DNA of 34,849 bases from a virus. Within the stretch, counting starts at the first letter, position 1. Every line of letters begins with the position of its first letter. The notes beneath the pieces are model-generated. The model was given only the letters and a program-made list of their open reading frames with translations. It made no database searches and had not been told where the DNA came from. Made by a program: the position numbers and the translations under genes. Below are positions 6,350 through 13,125 of the stretch, one piece after another. The stretch spans positions 1 to 34,849 of the IMG/VR virus record IMGVR_UViG_3300038701_002625; one strand, given 5' to 3'.

Positions 6350-6509
6350 AGTACACAATGGACGATCTAAGCATATCCATTTCTTTAATTATATATCTTT
6401 CTATTTTTGCAATTACCTTAAGAATAAAACTGATGAATATTGGGAAGGTTTCAATCGGAAACGAGTATTAAAAATTGGGAAGCTCACTATTTGGACGAGA
6501 GCGAGATAG
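6336..6509 (+). CDS. Small hypothetical protein (57 aa), overlapping
   Basis: ATG at 6336, 14 bp inside the preceding gene and in another frame, to TAG at 6507. GAGGATGAG supplies a possible ribosome site. The product is basic and aromatic-rich (HIHFFNYISFYFCNYLKNK), with no recognised domain. It would fill an otherwise empty 170-bp gap, which is the main reason to accept it. Confidence 0.45.
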   Translation: MKTVKVHNGRSKHIHFFNYISFYFCNYLKNKTDEYWEGFNRKRVLKIGKLTIWTRAR

Positions 6510-6522
6510 ATAAGGAGGAAGA

Positions 6523-6711
6523 ATGAATAAAGCACTCAGGGTAAATTTTCGGGTATGGACATATCGGTGGAATATCGAACCTTGGAACTGTCGTAAAAAT
6601 TTAAAGGCTTGGATATGGCTACCTCTAATATTGATAACATTCTCTATTTACAGAAAAAGCATATGGGACAACGGCCCCAAGGCTGCCGCTCAAGGGAAGG
6701 GAAATGAGTAA
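6523..6711 (+). CDS. Small protein with a hydrophobic segment
   Basis: 62 residues after a near-perfect AAGGAGGAA ribosome site. WIWLPLILITFSIY (about residues 30-43) could be a short membrane-associated segment in an otherwise basic, Trp-rich protein. The family is unknown. The last 8 bp overlap the next start. Small membrane-active early proteins are common in phages, but no specific role is visible. Confidence 0.55.
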   Translation: MNKALRVNFRVWTYRWNIEPWNCRKNLKAWIWLPLILITFSIYRKSIWDNGPKAAAQGKGNE

Positions 6712-7000
6712 ATTTGAAAACCTGACAGGTGCTACCTTTGGCAAACTAAAAGTTCTTGAAAGAACCAATAATTTTGAAGGCGTTTCGGATTCAAGGGCCC
6801 AGTATGTCTGCCAATGTAAGTGCGGCAATAAAGAAAAAGTTGTTGCTCGTTATCTAAAACGTGGAGATAAAAAAGCATGCATCATGTGCACGCCAAAAGG
6901 CACACCCAAGAGCGACCTTCATTTAAAAGTAATTAAATTAGAAAACCGAATTAAACATATTGAAAACCTTTTAAATTTAACCACCCAGGAGAGTGAATGA
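6704..7000 (+). CDS. Phage zinc-binding DNA-binding-like protein
   Basis: 98 residues. NLTGATFGKLKVLERT then YVCQCKCGNKEKVVARYLKRG and ACIMC form the pattern I associate with small phage proteins (tGxxFGxLxVl... C.CxCGn... C), often found alone or joined to HNH or AP2-type domains. The Cys residues probably bind zinc and the module probably contacts DNA. The C-terminus (LKVIKLENRIKHIENLLNL) is a short coiled coil, suggesting a dimer. It overlaps both neighbours. Confidence 0.65.
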   Translation: MSKFENLTGATFGKLKVLERTNNFEGVSDSRAQYVCQCKCGNKEKVVARYLKRGDKKACIMCTPKGTPKSDLHLKVIKLENRIKHIENLLNLTTQESE

Positions 7001-7335
7001 AGTTTAGAAAAAAACCAGTGGAGATTAAGGCGCATAGGTGGTTCAGGAATGGAGATCATCCAAGAGATGAATGTAGAGTCATTACACCCGCACATGGTGA
7101 CGGCGAACCATTTTTATCCGAAGGAAAGATTGTAAGATATTTTCGGAGACCAGATATTTCTGGTGAGTCTGTCTGTCCCCATTGCCAATTTATTTATCAG
7201 CAGCATGGTTGGATAGATACTCTCGAGGGGGGACATGATGTTTGTCCAGGCGACTGGATAATTGAAGGTGTTGAGGGGGAGTTTTACCCGTGTAAACCTA
7301 GAATTTTTGAAAAGACTTATGAGCTAGTTAAATAA
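6997..7335 (+). CDS. Conserved phage hypothetical (PGDWIIEGVxGEFYPCKP family)
   Basis: 112 residues of a widespread phage family of unknown function, recognised by MKFRKKPVEIKAHRW at the start and CPGDWIIEGVEGEFYPCKP plus FEKTYELV at the end. A CPHC pair in the middle may bind metal. The start overlaps the preceding gene by 4 bp (ATGA). It is typically found among early or accessory genes. Confidence 0.8.
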   Translation: MKFRKKPVEIKAHRWFRNGDHPRDECRVITPAHGDGEPFLSEGKIVRYFRRPDISGESVCPHCQFIYQQHGWIDTLEGGHDVCPGDWIIEGVEGEFYPCKPRIFEKTYELVK

Positions 7336-7393
7336 AACACACAACACAACCAGTACGGTTAAGACTTCAGTAGGAGGTTATGGAAGATGAGAG

Positions 7394-8110
7394 ATGGAGA
7401 TTACGATTACGAAATGGACAGAATACAATCCAAGGAAAGACTTAAAGTCAATGCCATGGTTTCGGGTTGAGTCAGATATTGGTTTCAGTAGAAAACTATT
7501 TGGCATTCCTGCTGAAGGGCGATGGTTGTGGATTTTCCTTCTCTCCTCATGCGCAAGAGAGCAGAAAGAAAGTGTTACCCTGGAGCACGATTATATTGAG
7601 CACCACACAGGAATTTCTTACGAAAAAATAGATGAATATCTGCAACACTTTAAAAATAAAGGACTCGTACAGGTTGCGAACGAATCCGATCGGATTACGG
7701 ACGAATCCGTACCTAACATAACAGAACAGAACGAACAGAACGAACAGAACGAACAAGCTAAAGCTTCCACGGAATTAGAAAAATCTAATTCACGTGGCGC
7801 AATCAATGAGCTTTCAGGTGATTCTGATATTGAATCAATTTTAAATTCGGTCTCTCATACCGCTCAACGCACATGGATCAAAAGCTATGGTGCAGATTGG
7901 GTTAAAGCTGAAACCCTGAAAGCGATCGCATGGATGGAGGTCAATCCCCAGAAAAAACCAAAAAAGAATTTTGGAAGCTTTCTCGGGAGATGGTTTGCAA
8001 GAGGCTGGGAAACTCACAGGAAGACAATTCCCAGTAATAGGCAGAGCTTCGCACAACAGAACCAGGATAACTTACTTAGAATTATACAGGAGTGTGAAAA
8101 TGCGAATTAA
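7394..8110 (+). CDS. Replication initiator / replisome-organiser-like protein
   Basis: 238 residues. The N-terminal ~95 residues (KWTEYNPRKDLKSMPWFRVE, then WLWIFLLSSCA and KIDEYLQHFKNKGLVQV) match winged-helix phage replication initiators of the replisome-organiser type. A low-complexity linker (NEQ repeats) follows, then a C-terminal helical domain ending in the GSFLGRWFARGWE region. Such proteins bind an origin, often inside their own gene, and recruit a loader; iterons, a palindrome and a strong stem lie in the linker-coding DNA here. The start ATG is one of three ATGs spaced 7 bp apart in three frames. GGAAG (7382-7386) serves this one. Confidence 0.75.
   Translation: MEITITKWTEYNPRKDLKSMPWFRVESDIGFSRKLFGIPAEGRWLWIFLLSSCAREQKESVTLEHDYIEHHTGISYEKIDEYLQHFKNKGLVQVANESDRITDESVPNITEQNEQNEQNEQAKASTELEKSNSRGAINELSGDSDIESILNSVSHTAQRTWIKSYGADWVKAETLKAIAWMEVNPQKKPKKNFGSFLGRWFARGWETHRKTIPSNRQSFAQQNQDNLLRIIQECENAN
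7680..7797. other. Putative replication origin inside the initiator gene
   Basis: Within 120 bp are two copies of ACGAATCCG (7680-7688, 7701-7709), a perfect 14-bp palindrome AATCCGATCGGATT (7683-7696), three tandem copies of GAACAGAAC (7724-7750), and a hairpin with CCACGGAATTAGA (7767-7779) pairing to 7784-7797 around an AAAA loop with one bulged A. Repeats plus a dyad inside an initiator gene is the lambda-O arrangement. Confidence 0.5.
7724..7750 (+). repeat. Three tandem 9-bp repeats (NEQ-coding)
   Basis: GAACAGAAC occurs three times without mismatch, followed by a partial copy (GAACA). It codes the Asn-Glu-Gln-rich linker of the replication protein and may also act as origin iterons. 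Confidence 0.85.
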
Positions 8111-8645
8111 AAAAGCAATTGCGCAGTATTGTATCGCGAAAGGAATAAGTACCACCGAGGATCGGATTAATATCACGGCCACCTATCTGCAAAAAAAGAA
8201 CGAATTCTCGGAAGATCAAATTCTTTGGGCCATAGCTCAATTATTTGAAACTTCAAAATATTTCCCAGATGTATCGGATGTTTTAAAGCTACTCAGGCCA
8301 TCGCAGGAATCAATCGCAGATGAGGGCAATTTGATCGCTGGTGAGATTATCGACTCGCTCTCAAGGTTTGGTCAGTATCAAGCAAAAGAAGCGCGAGAAA
8401 GCCTAGGGGAGACCGCGTGGTATGTGGTTGAAAGATTCGGCGGTTGGACAACGGTTTGCAATTTAACTTACTCGGAATTAGGTACGGCCAGGGCGCAGAT
8501 GAGGCGGCTTGCAGAAGCATCCGTCAGGGCGCGTGAGAGCGGCGGTGTGCTCGATTTTAGTCGTCGGGCAAGCAAAGATCTTCGGCAATTAGAAAAAATG
8601 AATTTTGACAATATCTTAAGCCTTGTAGGCGAGGAGGAAAAATGA
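8100..8645 (+). CDS. Replication accessory / helicase-loader-like protein
   Basis: 181 residues, helical. It starts MRIKKAIAQYCIAKGIST, contains QILWAIAQLFETSKYFPDVS, and ends with a Gly-Trp motif (FGGWTTVCNLTYSELGTAR) and a basic tail. The YFPD(v/i)s pattern and the 'rFGGW' ending resemble phage replication proteins encoded after an initiator, often loaders of the replicative helicase. The frame opens at 7971, but the start at 8100 has GGAG (8090-8093) and overlaps the initiator's stop, matching neighbouring gene spacing. No Walker motif is present, so it is not an ATPase-type loader. Confidence 0.6.
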   Translation: MRIKKAIAQYCIAKGISTTEDRINITATYLQKKNEFSEDQILWAIAQLFETSKYFPDVSDVLKLLRPSQESIADEGNLIAGEIIDSLSRFGQYQAKEARESLGETAWYVVERFGGWTTVCNLTYSELGTARAQMRRLAEASVRARESGGVLDFSRRASKDLRQLEKMNFDNILSLVGEEEK

Positions 8646-9307
8646 GCAAAGATTTGAAATTTTTAAGATGGTTTTGGTTTATTTGTGTGGTGTGGTCTGT
8701 TGCGACGATTTTAACAAATCTACCAGGTTGTTCGACTGTGCAGAAAAGTGACCAGGTGGAAGTTGTTGACGAAAAACTGCTTGCCCCAGAAAATGGTTGG
8801 CATACTGAAGCTTACGAGTCATATATCGAAAAAGAAGTTGCTAAACTTCCCGAGCACATGAAGTACAACTCCAATCCGAAATACTGGGCGAAGTTTTACA
8901 AGAGCTTAAGCGCTGCGGAAAGTTCCTTCAAACCTTTCACGACTTATCATGAAACGACACTTGGCAACGGGGGCATTGACCCATGGGCGAAGAAAAAAGG
9001 GTTTAAGGATACTACCTACTGGAGCATGGGGCTTTTTCAGCTCTCTTATAGCGATTCAGAATACTACTCATGTCCTTTTGATTGGGAAGCCGATCGACTC
9101 AAGGACATGAAAGATAAATCCAATTCAATTTATGTACCAAAAAATCAGTTTGATTGCGCTTTTAAAATTATGGAGAGGTTGCTCGCCAAAAACGGGACGC
9201 CATTCTTTGACTCAAAAAACTACTGGATCGTACTAAAGCCTGGTTCTAGATACGCCAAGTATCACAAAAATTTTCTGTATTACTTTAACCAGTGGGGAAT
9301 TAAGTAA
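8642..9307 (+). CDS. Lipoprotein lytic transglycosylase (SLT-like)
   Basis: 221 residues. A hydrophobic N-terminus ends in a lipobox (NLPGC, Cys30), so it is predicted to be lipid-anchored in the envelope. The body resembles a lysozyme-fold lytic transglycosylase: SLSAAESSFKPF carries the probable catalytic Glu93, and YWSMGLFQLSYSD matches the 'GLfQ' substrate motif. It would cleave the glycan strand of peptidoglycan. It is coupled to the preceding gene (ATGA) and to the NlpC/P60 gene after it (TAATG), so two different wall-cutting activities are co-expressed. Lysis is the likely role; virion entry is less likely given the position outside the tail genes. Confidence 0.8.
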   Translation: MSKDLKFLRWFWFICVVWSVATILTNLPGCSTVQKSDQVEVVDEKLLAPENGWHTEAYESYIEKEVAKLPEHMKYNSNPKYWAKFYKSLSAAESSFKPFTTYHETTLGNGGIDPWAKKKGFKDTTYWSMGLFQLSYSDSEYYSCPFDWEADRLKDMKDKSNSIYVPKNQFDCAFKIMERLLAKNGTPFFDSKNYWIVLKPGSRYAKYHKNFLYYFNQWGIK

Positions 9308-9696
9308 TGGATCTGGTCGATATTGCTCTTTTATATTTTGGAACCCCTTATGTATGGGGCGGAAATAAACCAGAGGAGGGGATGGACTGCTCGGGTTTTG
9401 TTTGTGAGGTCTTGAGGTCGGTCGGGCATATTGACGAAGCCGATAGAAGCGCGCAGATGCTTTATGATGAGTTATCAAAAAGAGAAGGTGTTAGGTCACA
9501 ACTTGGTAGGAACTCAATTCTATTTTTTGGCAAATCAAGAACAGAGATCACTCACATCGCAATCGGCATGAGTTACAAGCAACTTATCGAAAGCGGCGGC
9601 GAAGGAAGGGTTTCCACTACTCACGGCTATGTGAGGATACGACCAGTAAATTACCGAAACGATCTTGTGGCAGTTTTAAAATTGGGGGACGTGTGA
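9307..9696 (+). CDS. NlpC/P60 cysteine peptidase
   Basis: 129 residues, a bare NlpC/P60 domain: YVWGGNKPEEGMDCSGFV carries the catalytic Cys28 and EITHIAIGMS the catalytic His83, with a possible third polar residue near 106 (THGYVRI). The family hydrolyses D-Glu-diaminopimelate or related peptide bonds in peptidoglycan. No signal peptide is visible, so export needs a holin or similar. It starts at the stop of the transglycosylase gene and likely works with it as a two-enzyme endolysin. Similar domains also occur in siphovirus tail tips, but this copy is far from the tail genes. Confidence 0.9.
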   Translation: MDLVDIALLYFGTPYVWGGNKPEEGMDCSGFVCEVLRSVGHIDEADRSAQMLYDELSKREGVRSQLGRNSILFFGKSRTEITHIAIGMSYKQLIESGGEGRVSTTHGYVRIRPVNYRNDLVAVLKLGDV

Positions 9697-10253
9697 AAAG
9701 AGAAATATGGAAGAGTGTGGTTGGGTACGAAGGATATTACGAAGTGTCTAGTTACGGAGAAGTGAAATCAGTAAAACGTACAATAACCCGAAGTAATGGC
9801 TCAATCCTTTCAATTAAAGAAAAACTGTTAAAGAAAGATTTTACTCGCCATGGGTACTTCAGAGTGAAGCTGTCTAGGAAAAATAACGCCAAGTCTTTCT
9901 TGGTTCATAGACTTGTAGCGGACGCATTTATCACAAATGGAAATAACTTCCCTTTTGTAAACCATAAGGACCTGGACAAAACTAACAATTCTTCTCAGAA
10001 TTTGGAATGGTGTACCCATCTTCAAAATATTCGGCACGCAGTTGAAAAGAATAGATACGGAAAATTAACGCCACACCAAGTAATGCAAATTAAAGATTTA
10101 TTGAAGCTTCACAGGCAGAATATACTTAACAAGCAGCAAGGTCCATTTCCGCAGCGGCGGCTGGCAGAAATGTTCAACGTAACCCAGACAACGATTAAAA
10201 ATATAAACAGAGGTTATACATATAGAAGGGAGGGAGGCGATGCGCAAACCTAG
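9693..10253 (+). CDS. NUMOD4/HNH endonuclease with C-terminal HTH
   Basis: 186 residues. NUMOD4 at the N-terminus (EIWKSVVGYEGYYEVSSYGE), HNH_3-type core (FLVHRLVADAFI, FVNHKDLDKTNNSSQNLEWC, HLQNIRHA), then a C-terminal helix-turn-helix (RRLAEMFNVTQTTIKNINRG). This is a free-standing homing-endonuclease type that cuts DNA lacking the gene and spreads it. The GTG start overlaps the NlpC/P60 stop. A related but shorter gene lies at 12284. No intron is evident around it. Confidence 0.9.
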   Translation: MKREIWKSVVGYEGYYEVSSYGEVKSVKRTITRSNGSILSIKEKLLKKDFTRHGYFRVKLSRKNNAKSFLVHRLVADAFITNGNNFPFVNHKDLDKTNNSSQNLEWCTHLQNIRHAVEKNRYGKLTPHQVMQIKDLLKLHRQNILNKQQGPFPQRRLAEMFNVTQTTIKNINRGYTYRREGGDAQT

Positions 10254-10503
10254 AGAAACGTGGGAAGAGTGGGTGAGCAAAAAGGGAGGCGTTGTAGGCA
10301 GCACATATAAAAGTGTTAAAGATGCCTTCCACGCCCACGACGAATATATGGATGAGCTTGAGAAACAACTCGAGCAGGTATCGCAAGAGAGGGATGAATT
10401 GAGACAGAAAATTAGGTTAGTTTTTGAACAGAATCATATGGACTTAGATCAGTTTACATATAATGAATTATATGAGGAGTTGAAGAATGAAAGAAGATCG
10501 TGA
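10240..10503 (+). CDS. Hypothetical coiled-coil protein
   Basis: 87 residues, unrecognised. It starts MRKPRETWEEWVSKKGGVVG and continues with a predicted coiled coil (EYMDELEKQLEQVSQERDEL). It is acidic, soluble-looking and has no Cys. GGGAGG (10231-10236) precedes the start, which overlaps the HNH gene by 14 bp; its own end overlaps the next gene by 17 bp. Confidence 0.65.
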   Translation: MRKPRETWEEWVSKKGGVVGSTYKSVKDAFHAHDEYMDELEKQLEQVSQERDELRQKIRLVFEQNHMDLDQFTYNELYEELKNERRS

Positions 10504-10756
10504 CGATATCATTGATTTTGTGAAATACGCATTACACGAATCAATACTACCTCATCATTTTTTACCAAGAGATGTGGAGTGGCGGGCTAACAGAGTAGCC
10601 TCTGCAGCGCAAAGGATTTTAAATAAATACGGTATTCCTCAAGACGAACCAAATCGATACACTCTTTTACACAGGGAGGAATATTATAATGAAAGAAAAC
10701 AAAAACCATATACATGGTTACAAAGAAAATTGTTGCGTTTGTTTTTTAATAACTAA
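10487..10756 (+). CDS. Hypothetical protein
   Basis: 89 residues, unrecognised, rich in His, Arg and aromatics (ESILPHHFLPRDVEWRANRV), with a basic C-terminus ending KLLRLFFNN. No membrane segment is visible. GAGG (10471-10474) precedes the ATG. It is one of a run of five small early genes of unknown function. Confidence 0.6.
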   Translation: MKEDRDDIIDFVKYALHESILPHHFLPRDVEWRANRVASAAQRILNKYGIPQDEPNRYTLLHREEYYNERKQKPYTWLQRKLLRLFFNN

Positions 10757-10780
10757 CGATTGGATCTTGGGGTTTGATAA

Positions 10781-11005
10781 ATGAACAATCTTTCTCTTGT
10801 TGAGAGGTATATACTAAATAGAATAGCAAAAAGAATCGTACGTCAAAGCCGATTTCACGAGGGAAATATAATTCTATATTTTAAAATCCTTCACAAGGCT
10901 GCCATGCTTGAGTTTTTTGAAGACAATAAGCCTACGCTGGATGGATTTTTGCAGGACTGTCTTGTTGAGGCATTAACCAATGAATCAAATAGGGGGAGTA
11001 GGTGA
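10781..11005 (+). CDS. Hypothetical protein
   Basis: 74 residues, basic then acidic (SLVERYILNRIAKRIVRQSR, then EFFEDNKPTLDGFLQDC). No recognised domain. The ribosome site is weak (TTGGGG, 10767-10772). Its stop overlaps the GTG of the next gene (GTGA), supporting co-translation. Confidence 0.55.
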   Translation: MNNLSLVERYILNRIAKRIVRQSRFHEGNIILYFKILHKAAMLEFFEDNKPTLDGFLQDCLVEALTNESNRGSR

Positions 11006-11757
11006 GTGACTATAAAGAAAAGTATTTTGAAGCTAGTTTAGGGTATTTGGATTTAGTTGAATTAGTTAAGTACCATTCAGAAAGTGTTTATGAAAAAATA
11101 TTTAAACACGGTAAGCCAAATCCTCTGAAGCTAATGATTGATAGGGTTGTCACTGAAGATGAATACAAAAAGCTGGACTGTGTTTATATGAAAGCCCGAA
11201 TCGAGCAACTCGAAAAAGCACTTGAGGAAGCATTGGTTCGCCTTAGTGTAGAGCATGACATGAAAAACGGCACAGTTACGCCTGGAGATACTGGGCTTAT
11301 TCTGGACCTGAAGTTTAGAGAGAGTGACGTTGCTTTTATAGGCAGAGTTCTTAGGGAAATGTTAGGAGGTGGGAAAGTGAGAATGACGGCTAGAGATATA
11401 TATGAGTCATTAAGCCAAGAGTTTGTCAGGAAGGGGATAGCCTCCAATAGGTTTTCTGAGCTGAACGAACTTTATACCTGGGCGACAATTGGAGAGGAAT
11501 CAAAGAGCGAATATGGAAAAATCCAAACCCTAGAAAAAGCAATCGCTATTCTTGGGAAGAGTAATAAAAAGGCTTTGTCTAATAGTGAGTGGTGGTTAGA
11601 TGTTCTTGAAGATGGGTTTGTAGATAGTGAGTCTCCTGAGAAACACAAAGACCATAAAAACCATGAAGAATTAAACGGTGTTCTGCAAACCGCGAACCGC
11701 GAAGTTAAAGAAATATTAGGCGAAAAAGAATATGCCAGAATAATGGAGCAAGAGTGA
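11002..11757 (+). CDS. Hypothetical helical protein, C-terminus related to next gene
   Basis: 251 residues from a GTG after GGGGGAG. The first half has a coiled coil (MKARIEQLEKALEEALVRL). The last ~90 residues repeat the plan of the next gene: LEKAIAILGKSN matches LKQAIKVLGEAN, and VKEILGEKEYARIM matches AKQLLGDEEYENII. This looks like partial duplication or fusion. No known family was recognised. Confidence 0.65.
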   Translation: MSDYKEKYFEASLGYLDLVELVKYHSESVYEKIFKHGKPNPLKLMIDRVVTEDEYKKLDCVYMKARIEQLEKALEEALVRLSVEHDMKNGTVTPGDTGLILDLKFRESDVAFIGRVLREMLGGGKVRMTARDIYESLSQEFVRKGIASNRFSELNELYTWATIGEESKSEYGKIQTLEKAIAILGKSNKKALSNSEWWLDVLEDGFVDSESPEKHKDHKNHEELNGVLQTANREVKEILGEKEYARIMEQE

Positions 11758-12110
11758 GTGCTAGATTATATGATCAGATCGAAAAGTGTTTAAAAAATAC
11801 TGCTAAAAATAGAAGCGGATTTGAGACAGATGAAGGGTATTATTTAGACTGTAGTTATAATGAAATTAAAAATCTTAATGAAGAAATCTCCCTCTTAAAA
11901 CAAGCGATAAAGGTGCTGGGGGAGGCGAATGGGTTTTATGCCGATGAGGCAGATGCTTTTGACGGATACCACTTTAAAGATGATGAAAGCGAGGTATGTG
12001 AAGGCAATCTTTGTATAGAAGTGCTTGGCAAACGTGCCCGAGTTGCCCAACAAAAAGCAAAACAACTTCTCGGCGATGAAGAGTACGAGAATATTATAAA
12101 AGGAGAATAG
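11754..12110 (+). CDS. Hypothetical protein, paralogue of upstream C-terminus
   Basis: 118 residues from a GTG that overlaps the upstream stop (GTGA). It contains ISLLKQAIKVLGEANGFYA and ends AKQLLGDEEYENIIKGE, both echoed at the end of the preceding protein. The middle is acidic (EADAFDGYHFKDDESEV). Unknown function. After it comes a hairpin and 170 bp with no clear gene. Confidence 0.65.
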   Translation: MSARLYDQIEKCLKNTAKNRSGFETDEGYYLDCSYNEIKNLNEEISLLKQAIKVLGEANGFYADEADAFDGYHFKDDESEVCEGNLCIEVLGKRARVAQQKAKQLLGDEEYENIIKGE

Positions 12111-12128
12111 GATACTCTTCCAGGGGCC

Positions 12129-12148
12129 GTTCTCGAACAGTTGAGAAC
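12129..12148 (+). terminator. Hairpin after the early gene run
   Basis: GTTCTCGA (12129-12136) pairs with TTGAGAAC (12141-12148) around ACAG, 8 bp including one G-U pair. The nearest T-run (TTTTTT, about 12163-12168) is 14 bp away, so it is not a textbook terminator; it may slow transcription or protect mRNA ends. Confidence 0.4.
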
Positions 12149-12190
12149 CAATAAAGACAGCATTTTTTACTTTAGAAAAAAAATAAGCAC

Positions 12191-12262
12191 ATGTCTAAAT
12201 TCAAGATAACGCTTAACGTCTTGGCCTATCAGAAAATCCACGCTCTAATTAACTACGCCTAA
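12191..12262 (+). pseudogene. Possible 23-codon gene remnant
   Basis: ATG at 12191 to TAA at 12260 codes a 23-residue peptide starting MSKFKITLNVLAYQKIHALI. There is no ribosome site. The peptide reads like the conserved beginning of a longer protein rather than a full gene, perhaps cut short when the HNH gene arrived just downstream. Which protein it came from is not certain. Confidence 0.2.
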
Positions 12263-12265
12263 AGT

Positions 12266-12279
12266 CCCTCTACGGAGGG
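12266..12279 (+). promoter_or_regulatory. Hairpin burying the HNH ribosome site
   Basis: CCCTC (12266-12270), loop TACG (12271-12274), GAGGG (12275-12279). The right arm contains the only Shine-Dalgarno (GGAGGG) for the ATG at 12284. C(UACG)G is an unusually stable UNCG tetraloop, so translation should be blocked when the RNA folds fully. T4 homing endonucleases are known to be held back by such hairpins until late transcription. Confidence 0.6.
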
Positions 12280-12283
12280 CAAT

Positions 12284-12730
12284 ATGAACACACAACAATC
12301 CTGCGAATTAATCGAGGAAAAATCACAATCGGAAATTGAACTATGGAAGTCTATACCGGACTTCCCTCACTATAAAATATCTTCTCTCGGTAGAGTATTT
12401 AATGAAAGAAACGGGAAGTATAAAAAATCACACCACGACCACAAGGGATATAAGCGACTCAGATTAATTGATGGAAGTAAAGGGTCCACTAAAAAAATTC
12501 ATCGACTCGTGGCCCAAGCGTTTATTGCTAATTACTCAAAAGACCTTCAGGTAAATCATAAAAACTGCATCAAGGATGATAATCGCGTTTCTAATTTAGA
12601 AATGTGTAACCAGTCGGAGAATACAAAGCACGCATGGAAAAATAATAGAATGAAACTGTTGCCCCGTGATGCTGCTGGAAGGTTTGTTAAAGACAGCATC
12701 GCCAAGAAACGAATCGAGGGGGGCGTATGA
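12284..12730 (+). CDS. NUMOD4/HNH homing endonuclease
   Basis: 148 residues. NUMOD4 (ELWKSIPDFPHYKISSLGRV) then HNH_3 core (KKIHRLVAQAFIANY, LQVNHKNCIKDDNRVSNLEM and CNQSENTKHAWKNN). It lacks the C-terminal HTH of the homologue at 9693, ending in a basic tail. The two share domain order and the HRLVAxAFI...VNHK core, so they are separate members of one family. The ribosome site is inside a hairpin. Its stop overlaps the RusA start by 4 bp. Confidence 0.88.
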   Translation: MNTQQSCELIEEKSQSEIELWKSIPDFPHYKISSLGRVFNERNGKYKKSHHDHKGYKRLRLIDGSKGSTKKIHRLVAQAFIANYSKDLQVNHKNCIKDDNRVSNLEMCNQSENTKHAWKNNRMKLLPRDAAGRFVKDSIAKKRIEGGV

Positions 12731-13125
12731 AAAAGACAAGCCAAATTGAAGACATCGTTCTTGACGTTGAACCTATTGCTAAACCTCGGATGACGAGAAG
12801 TGATAAATGGAAAAAGAGGCCTTGCGTTTCTCGCTATTGGGATTTTTGCGATCAACTCAGGACCGAGTCTGATAAGTTCGGATACGTCCCAGTAAATCCA
12901 CTAAGCCTTATTTTTATCCTACCTATGCCATCAAGCTGGTCTAAGAAAAAGCGCGATCAAAAAAACGGTCAGCCGCATGAGCAGCGTCCCGACTTAGACA
13001 ACCTAATCAAAGCTTTTAAAGATGCCTTACTCAAAGAAGATTCGGGCATTTATGAATATGGAAACATGAAAAAAATATGGGGGCACGTTGGGGCCATCGT
13101 AATACAGGGAGGTGTTTGTGAATAA
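12727..13125 (+). CDS. rusA: RusA-like Holliday junction resolvase
   Basis: 132 residues matching the RusA family in length and motifs: AKPRMTRSDKWKKRP near the N-terminus, LPMPSSWSKKKR, and the acidic active site RPDLDNLIKAFKDALL, which holds the paired Asp residues that bind Mg. It cleaves four-way junctions during phage recombination and resolves branched DNA before packaging. The start overlaps the HNH stop (ATGA). The last 8 bp overlap the HTH regulator. Confidence 0.93.
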   Translation: MKKTSQIEDIVLDVEPIAKPRMTRSDKWKKRPCVSRYWDFCDQLRTESDKFGYVPVNPLSLIFILPMPSSWSKKKRDQKNGQPHEQRPDLDNLIKAFKDALLKEDSGIYEYGNMKKIWGHVGAIVIQGGVCE

